A stretch of DNA of 60,527 nt from Acidobacteriota bacterium (GTDB lineage Bacteria > Acidobacteriota > Terriglobia > Terriglobales > Acidobacteriaceae): NCBI GenBank assembly GCA_003225175.1, contig QIBA01000062.1:1-60527 (forward strand), given 5' to 3'. Made by a program: the position numbers and the translations under genes. The notes under the pieces were generated by a model. It saw only the letters and a list, made by a program, of their open reading frames with translations. It searched no databases and was not told where the DNA came from. The stretch's first letter is position 1. Each line of letters begins with the position of its first letter. Positions 10,401 to 20,300 of this stretch are shown here, piece by piece.

Positions 10401-10542
10401 ACCGAACCAGAAGCTGGTTGGGAACGTACTGCGGTGTGCGATCCCGCATGCCGCTTCCAGCGAGATCCGCCTGTTGCGCCGCTACATTGATAGAGAACGC
10501 TACGAGAAGAGAAGAAAAGACAATCCGAGGAGTGGGGCGCAT
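7495..10542 (-). CDS. Secreted subtilisin-like serine protease (S8) with long beta-rich C-terminus
   Basis: The ATG at 10542 is preferred over an upstream TTG at 10560 because AGGAG lies 8 nt before it and a signal peptide follows directly (RIVFSSLLVAFSINVAAQQA). An inhibitor-like propeptide leads into the S8 domain with the complete triad: Asp in LIDTGLD, His in HHGTHVAG, Ser in SGTSMATPH, and the oxyanion Asn in AAAGN. A calcium-site-like DGNGYVDD insert is rich in Asp and Asn. The C-terminal half is Ig/beta-sandwich-like. Near the end lie two hydrophobic stretches, the second closing in LGCGGGGSS, and then a further beta domain. This tail may anchor the protein in the envelope. Converges with the M20 gene. 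Confidence 0.93.
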   Translation of the reverse strand: MRPTPRIVFSSLLVAFSINVAAQQADLAGSGMRDRTPQYVPNQLLVRYRPSTAQMSSSQSRATAAGKVMGSFTTLPGLQLVQLAPGVDFNSALGSYRSDPSVLYAEPNYIRKALDGPPNDPYFHDLWNMHNTGQPILFPYPFFQGPTSGKPGADIHALEAWSITTGSSDLVIGLIDTGLDINHEDLSANVYRNEADCNNNGIDDDGNGYVDDCNGINTLDNNSDLTDIVHHGTHVAGILGAAGNNGRGVAGVNWKAKILTCKFLGLNGGTDAGAIGCFNYMAMMRDRGVNIIATSNSWGGYGYSQALYDAIDGVRKRGILVIAAAGNSNSDNDGIYPLYPATFALDNIIAVAANDFTDTQSYYSSFGAHSVSISAPGDEILSTTPDNTYSVFSGTSMATPHVTGVAALLKAQDPTRDWKAIRNLILAGGDKLSTVAASVTQSRLNALNSLTCQGRTVSAPLKPQSANVLASSGQPVDIALLNISCASPAGPVALAVTPTGQQVSLHDDGTAPDQDPGDGIFSGQFTPNQAGVYTVAFPGGQQIQVAADPYAFASTPFQYRSFTGTSLKLTDESLAFVQSPFPISFAGGAYEGVLVSDNGWLSLDSYAPSAPLALPYAYANTLIAPYWDNLVPTATGNVFWTVNGTAPNRELVIEWRNMAHAGCKTDGTETVSFEVLFFENTTDLLFNYAQTAFGGSCTASDNGATAGVGVQATAKVAQQLSFKSPSLTSNSAVTWKSTLLTNLVPSITAVSPKSWVTDISDIYVELTGKQFNYTAIGLVNGAPVPTFVFSSTDLILEVPASNLITAGTTLQMSVFNGAPGGGPAQPITFPINTPDFALSASASTGTVKIGQSTTATIYAYPNPAFQAGITLSCSGLPASVTCSFDPGRILAGGFAMMTFTAKAASSSSMALPLSASLATVVPIVGLLLVALPRPVRRLHKHMTLGLLLLLFTLFLGCGGGGSSPTLSGSSGSPVTGGTGGTTNTPTAATGNFSVTITGISGSIQHTVKLNLTVTQ

Positions 10543-10560
10543 GGGGAGGACTCCTGACAA

Positions 10561-10869
10561 ACGTGCCAGGAAGGCACGTCAACAAGCCGGAGATAATATC
10601 GAAAGATTTGAGCGAAGGTCAAAGGTTACTGTTTAGTAATAGTTCCAGTTTAGAACAAACTCTGTGCTCTACAAGCGCAAAGATTAAAATGGGATTAAGA
10701 TTCCGCAGTTAGAAGCACTCTATGTGGGCTATGCATGCCTTGCCTTGGCTATCGGTACGATCGAGTCAGCCACAAAACCAACGAGAGAAGCATGAACGTC
10801 CGAGGCCTTTGCTTCCGGTTCCCATCTTGGTTTTGCTTGAATCGACGCAAAATCAGGTAGCCTGTTTTC
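10561..10869. other. Intergenic region without recognised gene
   Basis: This is the divergent spacer between the S8 protease and the NHEJ-type polymerase gene. It should hold both promoters. No convincing ORF, hairpin or repeat was seen. Confidence 0.5.
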
Positions 10870-12168
10870 GTGCCGAAGGAAGCAGCCAAAGAAGTGCTCT
10901 CTCTCGAGGGGCATGAAGTCACTATAAGCAATCCGGATAAGCTGTATTTTTCATCGCAGGCGCGAGTCTCTAAGTTCGACCTCGTAGGTTACTACCTGTC
11001 GGTTGCACCCGGTGCGCTCGCCGGCATTCGGGATCGCCCGATTGTGCTCAAACGATTCGTGAATGGAGCCGAGGCGGAGGCGTTTTATCAGAAGCGCGCA
11101 CCCGCTCAGCGGCCCTCCTGGCTGCGAACCGTTACGCTATCGTTCCCTTCCGGCCGAACTGCAGAAGAGATTGTCGTAGATGATGCGGCTGGCCTCGTCT
11201 GGATCGTGAATCTCGGGTGCATCGAGCTACACCCACATGCGATTCGCTCCAGCACTCTTGAACATCCGGATGAATTGCGCATCGATCTCGATCCGGTGCC
11301 GGGCGTGAGCTGGGCCGATGTGTGCCGCGTCGCTCTCGAAGCACAGGCCTTGCTCGAAGAGGTGGGACTTCGCGGCTGGCCGAAGACGAGCGGTTCACGC
11401 GGGATGCATGTAAATGTACGCATTGAACCGCGCTGGACGTTCACTGAAGTACGGCGCGCGGCGGTCGCATTGTCGCGCGCAGTGGAGCGGCGTGCGCCCG
11501 CTCTGGCCAGTTCGAAGTGGTGGAAAGAAGAGCGACATGGCGTCTTCCTTGATTACAACCAGAATGCGAAGGACCGGACCACCTGCTCGGCATATTCGGT
11601 ACGTCCGCTTCCCGACGCTCGTGTCTCGACTCCGCTTCATTGGCACGAAGTCCCAAATTGCGACCCCGCCGACTTCACGATATTCACTGTTCCGGAGCGC
11701 TTCGCGAAAATCGGCAATCCACATGTGGAGATGGATGCCACAGCTGGTTCGCTTGAAAAACTACTCGAACTCGCGGAACGCGACGAAGCCGCCGGCCTCG
11801 GCGACGCACCCTGGCCGCCGCACTTTCGCAAGACGGCAGGGGAAGCATCTCGAGTAGCTCCGTCCCGCGCTAAATCAGCTGTAAAGAAGCCGCGCATCAA
11901 GATGCCTCTTATCGTTGTTGCGAATTCGCCAGATAAGACCTCCGCCCTCGCGGGTCTCGAAAGGTGGAAGGCGAAACACGCCCAGATAGCCGGTTTTCTC
12001 GCGATCGACGACGTCCTAGTCGACTCGATGCGAGGCCGGTCATCAACCTGGACGCGCATCCGAATTAACTTGCGCCATGTACCGGAAACGCTTCGGCCGC
12101 CGCAGGAAACTCCCGACCCCGATGATGATCCCACACGGGATTGGCGCGAATTGCGCAAACATGGCTAA
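10870..12168 (+). CDS. LigD-type polymerase/primase (PolDom) of bacterial NHEJ
   Basis: This 432-residue protein matches the polymerase domain of LigD, an archaeo-eukaryotic-primase-fold enzyme that fills or extends DNA ends with a preference for ribonucleotides during non-homologous end joining. The metal-binding signature RIDLDP (Asp139, Asp141) is intact, the family motif TSGSRGMHV follows at about 178-186, and the upstream WIVNLGCIELHPH is typical. Residues 310-432 form a lysine-rich linker and a second small region of unclear function. The start is GTG. The stop is only 18 nt from the stop of the convergent ATP-dependent ligase, so the usual LigD functions are split between two opposite-strand genes. 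No Ku gene is in the window. Confidence 0.92.
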   Translation: MPKEAAKEVLSLEGHEVTISNPDKLYFSSQARVSKFDLVGYYLSVAPGALAGIRDRPIVLKRFVNGAEAEAFYQKRAPAQRPSWLRTVTLSFPSGRTAEEIVVDDAAGLVWIVNLGCIELHPHAIRSSTLEHPDELRIDLDPVPGVSWADVCRVALEAQALLEEVGLRGWPKTSGSRGMHVNVRIEPRWTFTEVRRAAVALSRAVERRAPALASSKWWKEERHGVFLDYNQNAKDRTTCSAYSVRPLPDARVSTPLHWHEVPNCDPADFTIFTVPERFAKIGNPHVEMDATAGSLEKLLELAERDEAAGLGDAPWPPHFRKTAGEASRVAPSRAKSAVKKPRIKMPLIVVANSPDKTSALAGLERWKAKHAQIAGFLAIDDVLVDSMRGRSSTWTRIRINLRHVPETLRPPQETPDPDDDPTRDWRELRKHG

Positions 12169-12186
12169 GCGGTCAGCACGCAGCAA

Positions 12187-13308
12187 TCAGCGCCCGTGCG
12201 GGAAGATCTCTGCCAGTTCTTGCGGTGGAACCACTTCGAGCTGGGCATATGTGCAGTCGCTCGGCTTTTTGTCAGTTCGCCATCGGCGGAACTGCGCGAT
12301 ATGGCGGAAGCGGTTGCCTTGCATGTGATCGTAGGCAACTTCGACTACCAATTCGGGACGCACTGGTTCCCACGACAAGTCCTTTCCTTGGCTCCAGCGA
12401 CTCTGGCCGCCAGGCATGCGCTTCGGGACCTCGACTCCGCTTTCCCCAGGATCGCTTGCAAACTCCGCCCAGTCCTTCCATGGATGGGACGCGAGCGCCT
12501 CGATGCGATAAGGATCGAGAAATTTAGCCAGTTCCCGGCGCTTCTCAGCGCTGAAGCTGGAACAAACTCCGACGTGCTGCAAGGAGCCGCCATGGTCAAA
12601 GAGTCCCAGGAGCAACGAGCCGATGAGAGTGCGATCACCCTTCTTGTACCAGCGAAATCCTGCCACGACACAGTCGCAGTCGCGCTCGTGCTTCACCTTA
12701 AGCATCACGCGTTTGTTGGGTTCGTACGTTCCTGAAACGGGCTTGGCTATCACGCCGTCCAGACCTGCGCCCTCAAAGCGACCGAACCAGTCGGATGCGA
12801 TGCGGTGATCCGAAGTCGCCGGTGTCAGGTGAATCGGTGGAGGCGCAGATGAAATTAGGGACTCCAGTTCGCGCCGTCGGGTCTGGAATGGCTCGCCTCG
12901 CAGATCCCGGTTATCCCGGCACAGCAGATCGAAAAAAACAAACGACGCGGGAGTCTTTCTGGAAAGAAGATTCACACGGGAAGCGGCTGGATGCAGGCGC
13001 AGCTGCAAGGCGTCGAAGTCAAGACCGTCATTCTTAACAATGACAATCTCCCCATCAAGGACAGACCGAGAGGGCAACGCAGAGCGCAACGGCTCAAGCA
13101 GCTCGGGAAAATACCGGTTAAGCGGTTTTTCGTCGCGGCTCTGGATCAGGATCTCATCGCCATCGCGAAACACGAGCGCGCGAAAGCCATCCCACTTCGG
13201 CTCGAAAATCCAGTCTCCGTCGGCGGGTAATTCACTCACCCGCTTCGCAAGCATCGGCAATACCGGCGGATTTACAGGAAGGTTCACGCCTAATGGTATT
13301 CCGCGCAA
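12187..13308 (-). CDS. ATP-dependent DNA ligase, LigD/LigC-like
   Basis: This 373-residue protein has the nucleotidyltransferase motif I EPKWDGFRA with the adenylated lysine at about residue 38, followed by SRDEKPLNRYFPE, a DGEIVI motif and GLDGVIAKP. An OB-fold region lies at about 225-340 (RTLIGSLLLGLFDHGG to PELVVEVAY). Length and motifs fit the ligase domain of LigD or a stand-alone LigC, which seals nicks or ends with ATP. It converges tail-to-tail with the LigD-type polymerase, so the pair probably forms a split end-joining module with Ku encoded elsewhere. There is no phosphoesterase domain. Confidence 0.92.
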   Translation of the reverse strand: MRGIPLGVNLPVNPPVLPMLAKRVSELPADGDWIFEPKWDGFRALVFRDGDEILIQSRDEKPLNRYFPELLEPLRSALPSRSVLDGEIVIVKNDGLDFDALQLRLHPAASRVNLLSRKTPASFVFFDLLCRDNRDLRGEPFQTRRRELESLISSAPPPIHLTPATSDHRIASDWFGRFEGAGLDGVIAKPVSGTYEPNKRVMLKVKHERDCDCVVAGFRWYKKGDRTLIGSLLLGLFDHGGSLQHVGVCSSFSAEKRRELAKFLDPYRIEALASHPWKDWAEFASDPGESGVEVPKRMPGGQSRWSQGKDLSWEPVRPELVVEVAYDHMQGNRFRHIAQFRRWRTDKKPSDCTYAQLEVVPPQELAEIFPHGR

Positions 13309-13481
13309 ACCAGCTTGCGCTTGATGAAGCTTGAGCTTTTTTAGAGGCTCGAAGTTGAGCCCTGAAAAGGGGCCTTCTTAGCCCTGGCCACTTCCGGTTC
13401 AATCGTCAAAAGTCGGACGCGCGGCGGTTCCGCATGAGCGACTGGTCTCTCCCATAAGAAAAAGGTGAACTCAGGATCCGC

Positions 13482-15847
13482 CTACTCGAAGCGCAGTGCT
13501 TCCATCGGATCCACGCGCAGCGCGCGATGCGCTGGGATGGCTGCGGCAATCAGCGTGATGATGATGGTGAACACACCAGCCAGGCTGTAGACCAGCGGAT
13601 CAGTCGGGCTTACTGCGACCAGGACTGACGAAACTACGCGAGCCAACGCGGAAGCGACCAACGCGCCGACGAACAACCCCGCAACAGCGAATCCCATACC
13701 TTGCCGGATTACCATCTGCATGATGTCGCGTGGTTGGGCTCCGAGCGTTACCCGGATGCCGATCTCACTCGTTCTCTGCGCCACCGAGTAGGCCATCACA
13801 CCATAGAGACCGATCGTTGCCAGCAGTAGTCCTAATCCGCTGAGCACGCTCAGGAGACTTGCGGCGATCTTTGCGCCAAAAAGCGACGCGGAGATGTACT
13901 CAGTCATCGGCTCGGCGTCGAAGATGGTGAGCCCTGGGTCGATGCCTGCCGCTTCACGTCGCACTGCGGCAATAGCTTCGTTCACTGATCCAGTGGTGCG
14001 CACATGGAAGGTAAGACCATACTCCGGGCGGAAGATCTGGCGGATAGGAATATAGAAATATGGCTGCGGATTCTCAGTGACGCGATGGTATTTGCTGTTC
14101 TTCACCACGCCGACAATGGTGAACCACTGGCCCCAGCCACGCACTTTGTGTCCGAGAGCATCGCGGTTGGCGAGGAAGCGGCGCACGAACTCCTGGTTGA
14201 CGATCATCACTTTCAGAGAGGTGGGATCGTCGCGCAAATCAAAATCGCGGCCTTCGATCAGCGGAATCTTCATCGAGTTGAAGAAGCCTGGCGAGACCAG
14301 ATCGCGATAGATCTTCATGTTCTCGCTTGGAGCCTGTATAAAACCTTCCACTTCGAGGCCTTCCCAGTTCCCGCCGCTGAAGCCCAAGGGCACTGAGTCG
14401 TCGTAGCTGACTGCGGTGACTCCAGGCTGTTGTTCCAGCCGCTCGCGCAGTCGGAGGCAAAAAGCGTCGATCTGTTGTGCGTTGTAATTTGCGGTGGAGA
14501 AATCGAATTGCGCGAGAGCGACTCCATCGGGGGAGAATCCCGGATCCATGGCGCGCGCGGTCTGAAAGCTCTTAAGGAAGAGTCCGGCTCCGACCAGGGC
14601 AACTACGGCGAGCGCTACTTCGGAGCTGACTAGCAATCCTCGCAGACGCTGGGAATGAGTACCCATGGCTCCGCTGCGTCCGCCCTGCTTGAGGGCTTCG
14701 TTCACGTTAGCTCGCGTCGCATGCACAGCGGGAACCAGGCCGGACAGGATTACGACGCCGAATGCCAAGGCGGTAGTGTAGGCGAGTACTTGACCATCGA
14801 GAGGAGGCTGCAGCATTGCCGGACGGGCGACTGCCGGCAGAAGCCATTGGATCGCACCTCCGAGTAGGCTGGCCAGCGCGAGACCGCAGCCGGCGCCGGC
14901 CGTAGCGACTAAGAGCGTCTCGGTTAAAAGCTGTCCTGCCAATCGCACGGGAGCCGCGCCAAGTGCAAGGCGGATGCCGAATTCCTTCTGCCGTCCAGTG
15001 GCGCGGGCTAAGAGCAGGTTTGCGAGATTGGCGCAGACAATCAGGAGGACGACGCCGCTCACGCCCATGAGGATCGCAATCGGCGTGAGCAGAACCGATT
15101 GTGTTCCGAAATGGGATTGCCATATGGGCAACAATGTAGCCCCGACACCCTGGTTGGTATCGGCATCGACCACGGACATGCGGCTGGCGAGCGCTTGCAC
15201 TTCGTCTCGCGCCTGCTCGATGGTCGCGCCAGGCGCCAGCCTAGCCAAAGCTCGTAATCGAATCCGGTGCGCGTGCCGTGGAAGCTTGCAGGAGCTAGTC
15301 CGATAATCGTCAGCACCGTGTCGTTCAGGCGCAGGGTAGATCCGATTGCGGAAGCATCCGGGTGGTAATGGTTCGTCCAGTAGCCGTGGCTGATGACTAC
15401 AACCGGGTGCGCATTCTGCGTGTCATCGCTTTCCGCGCCGGAGAAAAAGCGTCCGGCTTCGGGCTTGAGCCCCAGCGTGTCGAAGAAGTTGCCGGAAACC
15501 ATCTCGCCCCAAACACGCTCGGTCTTGGGACCATCTCCGACGGCGAAAACATTTCCAATCCGAGCCGACACGAAATTGACCAGCCGCAGATGATCGCGAA
15601 AATCGGTGAAGTCGAGGTAGGAGGTTGTAAGCGGCTCGCGGTCGGCTGCCATGTTCTCGATGGCCACGATGCGTTCGGGCTGCGCGGCTCCGGGTATAGG
15701 ATTCAGAACCATTGACCGCATCCAGCTGAAGACGGTGGTATTGGCGCCGATGCCGATCGCTATCGTAAAAATGGCAATCGCGGTGAAGCCGGGGTTCCGC
15801 ACTAACGCTCGCAGGCCGTAGCGTAGGTCACGTACGAGGTTGGTCAT
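13482..15847 (-). pseudogene. ADOP-family permease (MacB-like), disrupted by an internal frameshifting deletion
   Basis: The N-terminal part (15847 down to about 15247) reads MTNLVRDLRYGLRALVRNPG, with a first membrane helix and a MacB periplasmic-core-like domain, and ends ..GFDYELW. The C-terminal part (from about 15248 to 13482) resumes in another frame with LARLAPGATIEQARDE. It contains the first FtsX core, the second MacB-like domain and the second FtsX core, ending MEALRFE. In intact ADOP proteins roughly 30-40 residues lie between the 'W' and the 'RL.PG' motifs; here they are absent, so the join looks like a deletion that is not a multiple of three. Otherwise the gene is well preserved, which points to a recent lesion or an assembly error. 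No ATPase partner adjoins, as is usual for ADOP. Confidence 0.85.
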
Positions 15848-16250
15848 GGCAGCTAGTCAGAGCGCAAAACGCTCGCCGTTTCAACCTGTTGATAACACGT
15901 ATGATTGCCTGATGTGATTCGCCTGGAGTGTCCGTTCTTGGGAAAAGCTGTTCGGACGGCGCGGCCGCGGCGCGCCTCGCAGAGGTTTTGGGGTTAGGAC
16001 GAAGCTGCTGAGTGGACTAATGGTCCTGCTTCCGTTCACGATGGCCGACTTTTTGTCATTGCGCGATCTCAGTGACTTCCTTGCCGCTGGCTTACGTTGG
16101 CCCGACCAAAAACTCGCGCGGCGGTCTCTAAGAATCTCAGCGCTCGAACGCCTGCATCTCGTGGTCGTACAATCAAATAGGATTCAGTTCACCCGATGAC
16201 CCGATCACTCGATCATTTGATTACACTCCCGGCCGATTTCCCAATGTTTT
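15848..16250. other. Intergenic region between ADOP gene and era
   Basis: The region contains the GC-rich block around 15955-15975 and, just before era, a run of degenerate CCCGATNAC-like repeats (16190-16220). A 59-codon ORF (16020-16199, plus strand) exists, but its product resembles nothing recognisable and no good ribosome binding site precedes it. Confidence 0.4.
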
Positions 16251-17162
16251 ATGTCCTTTAGATCCGGCTTCGTCTCCATTATCGGTCGTCCCAATGCGGG
16301 AAAGTCTACGCTGCTGAATGCGCTGGTTGGCGAAAAGGTCGCGATCGTTACGCACAAGCCGCAGACTACGCGGCATCGCATCCAGGGATACGTCAACGTG
16401 AAGGGCGGGAAGGGAAGACCGCCGGGACAGATTGTGCTGATCGATACTCCTGGCGTGCATAAGCCCGATTCGCCTCTGGGCAGCCGGATGATGCGTGAAG
16501 TGAGCGCTGCGCTCCAAGAGCGCGATGTGGCTCTTCTGATCGTTGATGCTACGCAGCCGTTCGGCAAGGGCGACCAGTTTGTTCTCGAGCTGTTCAAGAA
16601 CGTGAGTTCGCCGGTGATCTTGCTCTTGAATAAGATCGATCTTATTGACAAGCGGAAGTTGCTCGAGATTATCGATCGTTACTCCAAACTGCGCGATTTC
16701 GCTGAGATCATTCCCATTTCGGCAGTGAAACATAACGGATTGGACGAGTTAGTCGATGCGTTGCTCAAGCGACTGCCGGAAGGTCCGCGTTATTTCGAGA
16801 AAGATCAGGTCACCGATCAGCCCGAACGAGTGCTTGTCGCCGAGATGATTCGCGAACGCGTTCTCATCGAAACCGGCCAGGAAGTGCCCTATGCCGTAGC
16901 GGTGAAGGTTGAACAATTCGAAGAAGGCGACAAGCTGACCCGCGTTGCCGCAGCGATTTATTGCGAGCGTGAAGGACAGAAGGCGATTCTGATTGGCAAA
17001 AGTGGAGCGATGTTGAAGCGTATCGGAACATCCGCGCGCAAGCAGATCGAACGTCTGCTGGGTAAACAGGTATTTCTTGAGCTGTTCGTGAAAGTCCGAG
17101 AGAACTGGCGCAATTCAGAGGCGGCTCTGGACGATCTGGATTGGCGGAATCGAGTGAGTTGA
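16251..17162 (+). CDS. era: GTPase Era
   Basis: This 303-residue essential GTPase binds the 3' end of 16S rRNA and acts in 30S maturation. G1 is GRPNAGKS (residues 12-19), the switch region holds PQTTRHRI, G3 is DTPGV, G4 is NKID, and the sequence SAVKHNGLDEL fits G5. The C-terminal KH domain carries the expected GxxG-type loop (IGKSGAMLKRIG). Length is standard. It stands alone here; the common partners (rnc, recO, ybeY) are not adjacent. Confidence 0.97.
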   Translation: MSFRSGFVSIIGRPNAGKSTLLNALVGEKVAIVTHKPQTTRHRIQGYVNVKGGKGRPPGQIVLIDTPGVHKPDSPLGSRMMREVSAALQERDVALLIVDATQPFGKGDQFVLELFKNVSSPVILLLNKIDLIDKRKLLEIIDRYSKLRDFAEIIPISAVKHNGLDELVDALLKRLPEGPRYFEKDQVTDQPERVLVAEMIRERVLIETGQEVPYAVAVKVEQFEEGDKLTRVAAAIYCEREGQKAILIGKSGAMLKRIGTSARKQIERLLGKQVFLELFVKVRENWRNSEAALDDLDWRNRVS

Positions 17163-17362
17163 GCGCTCTTCCCAATAGACTTTTCTTTTCCAGCACGCGA
17201 TCAAAAAAGCTTTTGGTTTTTCTAAACATTCAATTTAAAAGGTTTTAGTCTTGACTGAGGAATCAGTTTCCTCCTAGGCTCGTCAAGCCGTTTTACATCG
17301 TGGAAGGGACGTTTAAGCAGCGAGCCTTTCCTGCGGCATTCATCTTTTTCGAGGTGTGTTCA

Positions 17363-20300
17363 ATGAAGAACAGCATCCGGGCTTGCCGTGTGGCGCTTGC
17401 ATTCACAGGGTTTCTTTTCTCTAGCCTCGGCATATTTGGCCAGGAGAGCCGAGGAACGATCAGCGGCTCGGTGCTGGATCCGGCGGGAGCCGCGATTCCC
17501 GCCGCAAATGTGACCGCGACGGAAATGCGCACCGGCGTGCAGACGCCGACGAAGTCTGACGCAAGCGGTCACTACAACCTGCCGTTCCTTCCTCCAGGTG
17601 AATATCAGATTGAAGCTGCGGCGGCGGGATTCCGGTCTTTTGTGCGCAGGGGGATCACGCTTGCGTCGAGCGATCATCCGTTGATCGATTTACGACTGGA
17701 GGTCGGGCAAGCGAGCCAGACAGTGACTGTGAGTGCTGACGCTCCGATGCTGGAAGTTGCGAACAGTTCCATTAGCCAGAGCATTACCACAAAAGAAGTC
17801 GAGGATTTTCCGCTCAATGGCCGTAATCCGATGATGGTGGCTCAACTCGCAATCGGCGTGATTGCCACTGGACAACCCTCTCTCGTGCATCCATTTGATA
17901 ATGGCGCAGCCTCGGCGTGGAGCATTGGTGGTACACCATCGCAGACGGCGGAAATCCTGATGGATGGCGCTCCGAACGCTACCTGGGACAATCGGGTTGC
18001 GTATGCGCCGCCTCAGGACGCGGTGCAGGAAGTGAAGGTGAAGGCCTTCGATGGCGATGCATCGTATGGGCACACCGGTAGCGGCACGATCAACCAGGTG
18101 ATGAAGACCGGAACCAACAACATGCACGGTTCCGTCTACTGGTTCTCTCAACCTTCAGCGTTGGCAGCCAATAGTTTCTTTAATAATCGAGCAGGAATTG
18201 CTGCCGCAGAGACTAAGTTGAACCAGTATGGCTTCACGGCTGGAGGTCCAGTAGATGTTCCGAAGGTTTACAGCGGAAAAAACAAGCTCTTCTGGTTCGC
18301 GGCGTTCGAAAGACTCACCGATAGTCAGCCCAACACGAAACTTCTGACGGTTCCAACAGCAGCAGAGAGGAATGGCGATTTTTCTGCGCTGCTAAATCTC
18401 GGCAGTTCTTTCCAGATCTACAATCCTTACAGCGGCGTAACTAGCGGCTCGACCGTTGCGCGGAAATCCTTCTTCTGCGACGCGGCCGGAAATCCGATCA
18501 CGCCGAATCTCACGCCTGGGGCAGGCTTCGGTACACAGGCCACTGGAACTCCTTGCAACAAGATCCCGCAACAACTTTTGAGTCCGGTGGCTTCGAAGTA
18601 TCTGCAGTTTTATCCGCAGCCAAACCTTTCAGGAAACTCGACTGGCTACGGTAATTTCGCTAATTCCGTTACGACGGATGACAATTACAGCAACGAACTG
18701 GGGCGTATCGATTGGGCGATGAGCGATCGCAGCCGGCTCGCGTTTAACGTTCGGCACAACAACCAGCTGCAATCGAAGAACAACTACTTCAACAACAACA
18801 CGACTGGCTCGCAGCTGGTTCGACAAAACTGGGGTGGCTCAGTCGACGAGGTGTTCACATTTAGTCCAACGACAGTGCTGGATGTGCGGGCGAACTACAC
18901 GCGCCTGAGAGAGGCGCATCCGTCGCCCAATGCGGGATTTGATCCAACAACGCTTGGTTTCCCGGCCTACACGGTGAGCAACAGTCGCTATCTGCAGCTT
19001 CCTGCGATCAGCTTCGGCACCAGCTGCGGTAGCGATACTACGCAGGCTGCCAGCTTCGATTGCTTCGGAGCTACGACCTCTGACTTGATTCCGTCTGAGT
19101 CGTATCAGATCTACGGCAACGTTGTGAAGCAGCTCAGTGCGCATACTTTGAAGTTCGGCGTGGACGCGCGTCGTTACTTGCTGGACGCGCAGACGTTCGG
19201 AGCGTCAAGCGGAACTTACAGTTTCAACAATTCCTGGACAAATGGACCGAATGCCAACTCTCCGGCCTCGAACTTCGGACAGGATTTTGCTGCGTTCATG
19301 CTCGGCGTTCCGACCTCTGGTTCTTACGACGTGAACACTCGCGGTACTTACACTTCCTATTACTACGCGCTGTTTGTGCAGGACGATTGGCGCATCAAGC
19401 ACAACCTCACCATTAATATTGGTTTGCGGTACGACCGCGATAATCCTTACTCGGAGAAGTTGGGAAGAACTGTAAACGGTTTCGACACCACGTCGGCGAA
19501 TCCGATCGCAGCTGCCGCCATCGCTGCGTACAGCAAGAAGCCGATTCCGCAGATTCCAGCCGGAAGCTTCGCGGTCCCGGGAGGCCTAACGTTTGCCACA
19601 CCGCAGGATGGATCGATTTGGGACAACACTTCGAATCTCGTCAGTCCGCGCGTCGGCTTCGCCTGGAGTCCTGACAAATTCGGAGGCAAGACTGTATTTC
19701 GCGGCGGCTTCGGAATGTTCGTGCAGCCGATCGCGATGTCGAATCTGAATCCCACCGGCTCGTATTCGAGCAGCCCGATCGTCACGCAGGAGGGTTTCAG
19801 CGCGACAACACCGGTAGTAATCCCGAGCAATTTCCTCGTTCCCAGTGCGACGCTGAGCAATCCCTTCCCGACTGGCTTTCTGCAGCCGACTGGTTCTGCC
19901 AGCGGGCTGGCGACGTTTAACGGTCAGAACATCACCTTTTTCGACGGCAAAATGCAGAACCCCTATTCCGAACGCTGGACGTTTGGCATTCAGCAGGAGC
20001 TGTCGCCGAACCTCGTGATGGAGATTGCCTATATCGGCAACCACGCGGTTCACCTTCCCCTCGCATTTACCCAGTTCAATGGAATTCCACGGCAATACCT
20101 GAGTACGCTGCCTTACCGCGACACCGCCGTGAACAGCGCGCTGACTGCCTCAGTCGCCAATCCATTTGCCGGGCTGATTCCAGGTACGAGTCTGAACGGC
20201 TCTACAACAACCGTACGGCAACTTCTGGCTCCGTTCCCGGAGTTTCCTGTGGTTGACTCGACGACGTTCAGCTCGGGCGTTACGGAACGCAATGCCAATG

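Noticed and set aside
17200-17225. AAAAGCTTTT palindrome upstream of the first TonB receptor as a LacI operator
   Set aside because: Centre is GC rather than CG, the sequence is simple A/T, and it lacks the C/G flanks of the two convincing operators.
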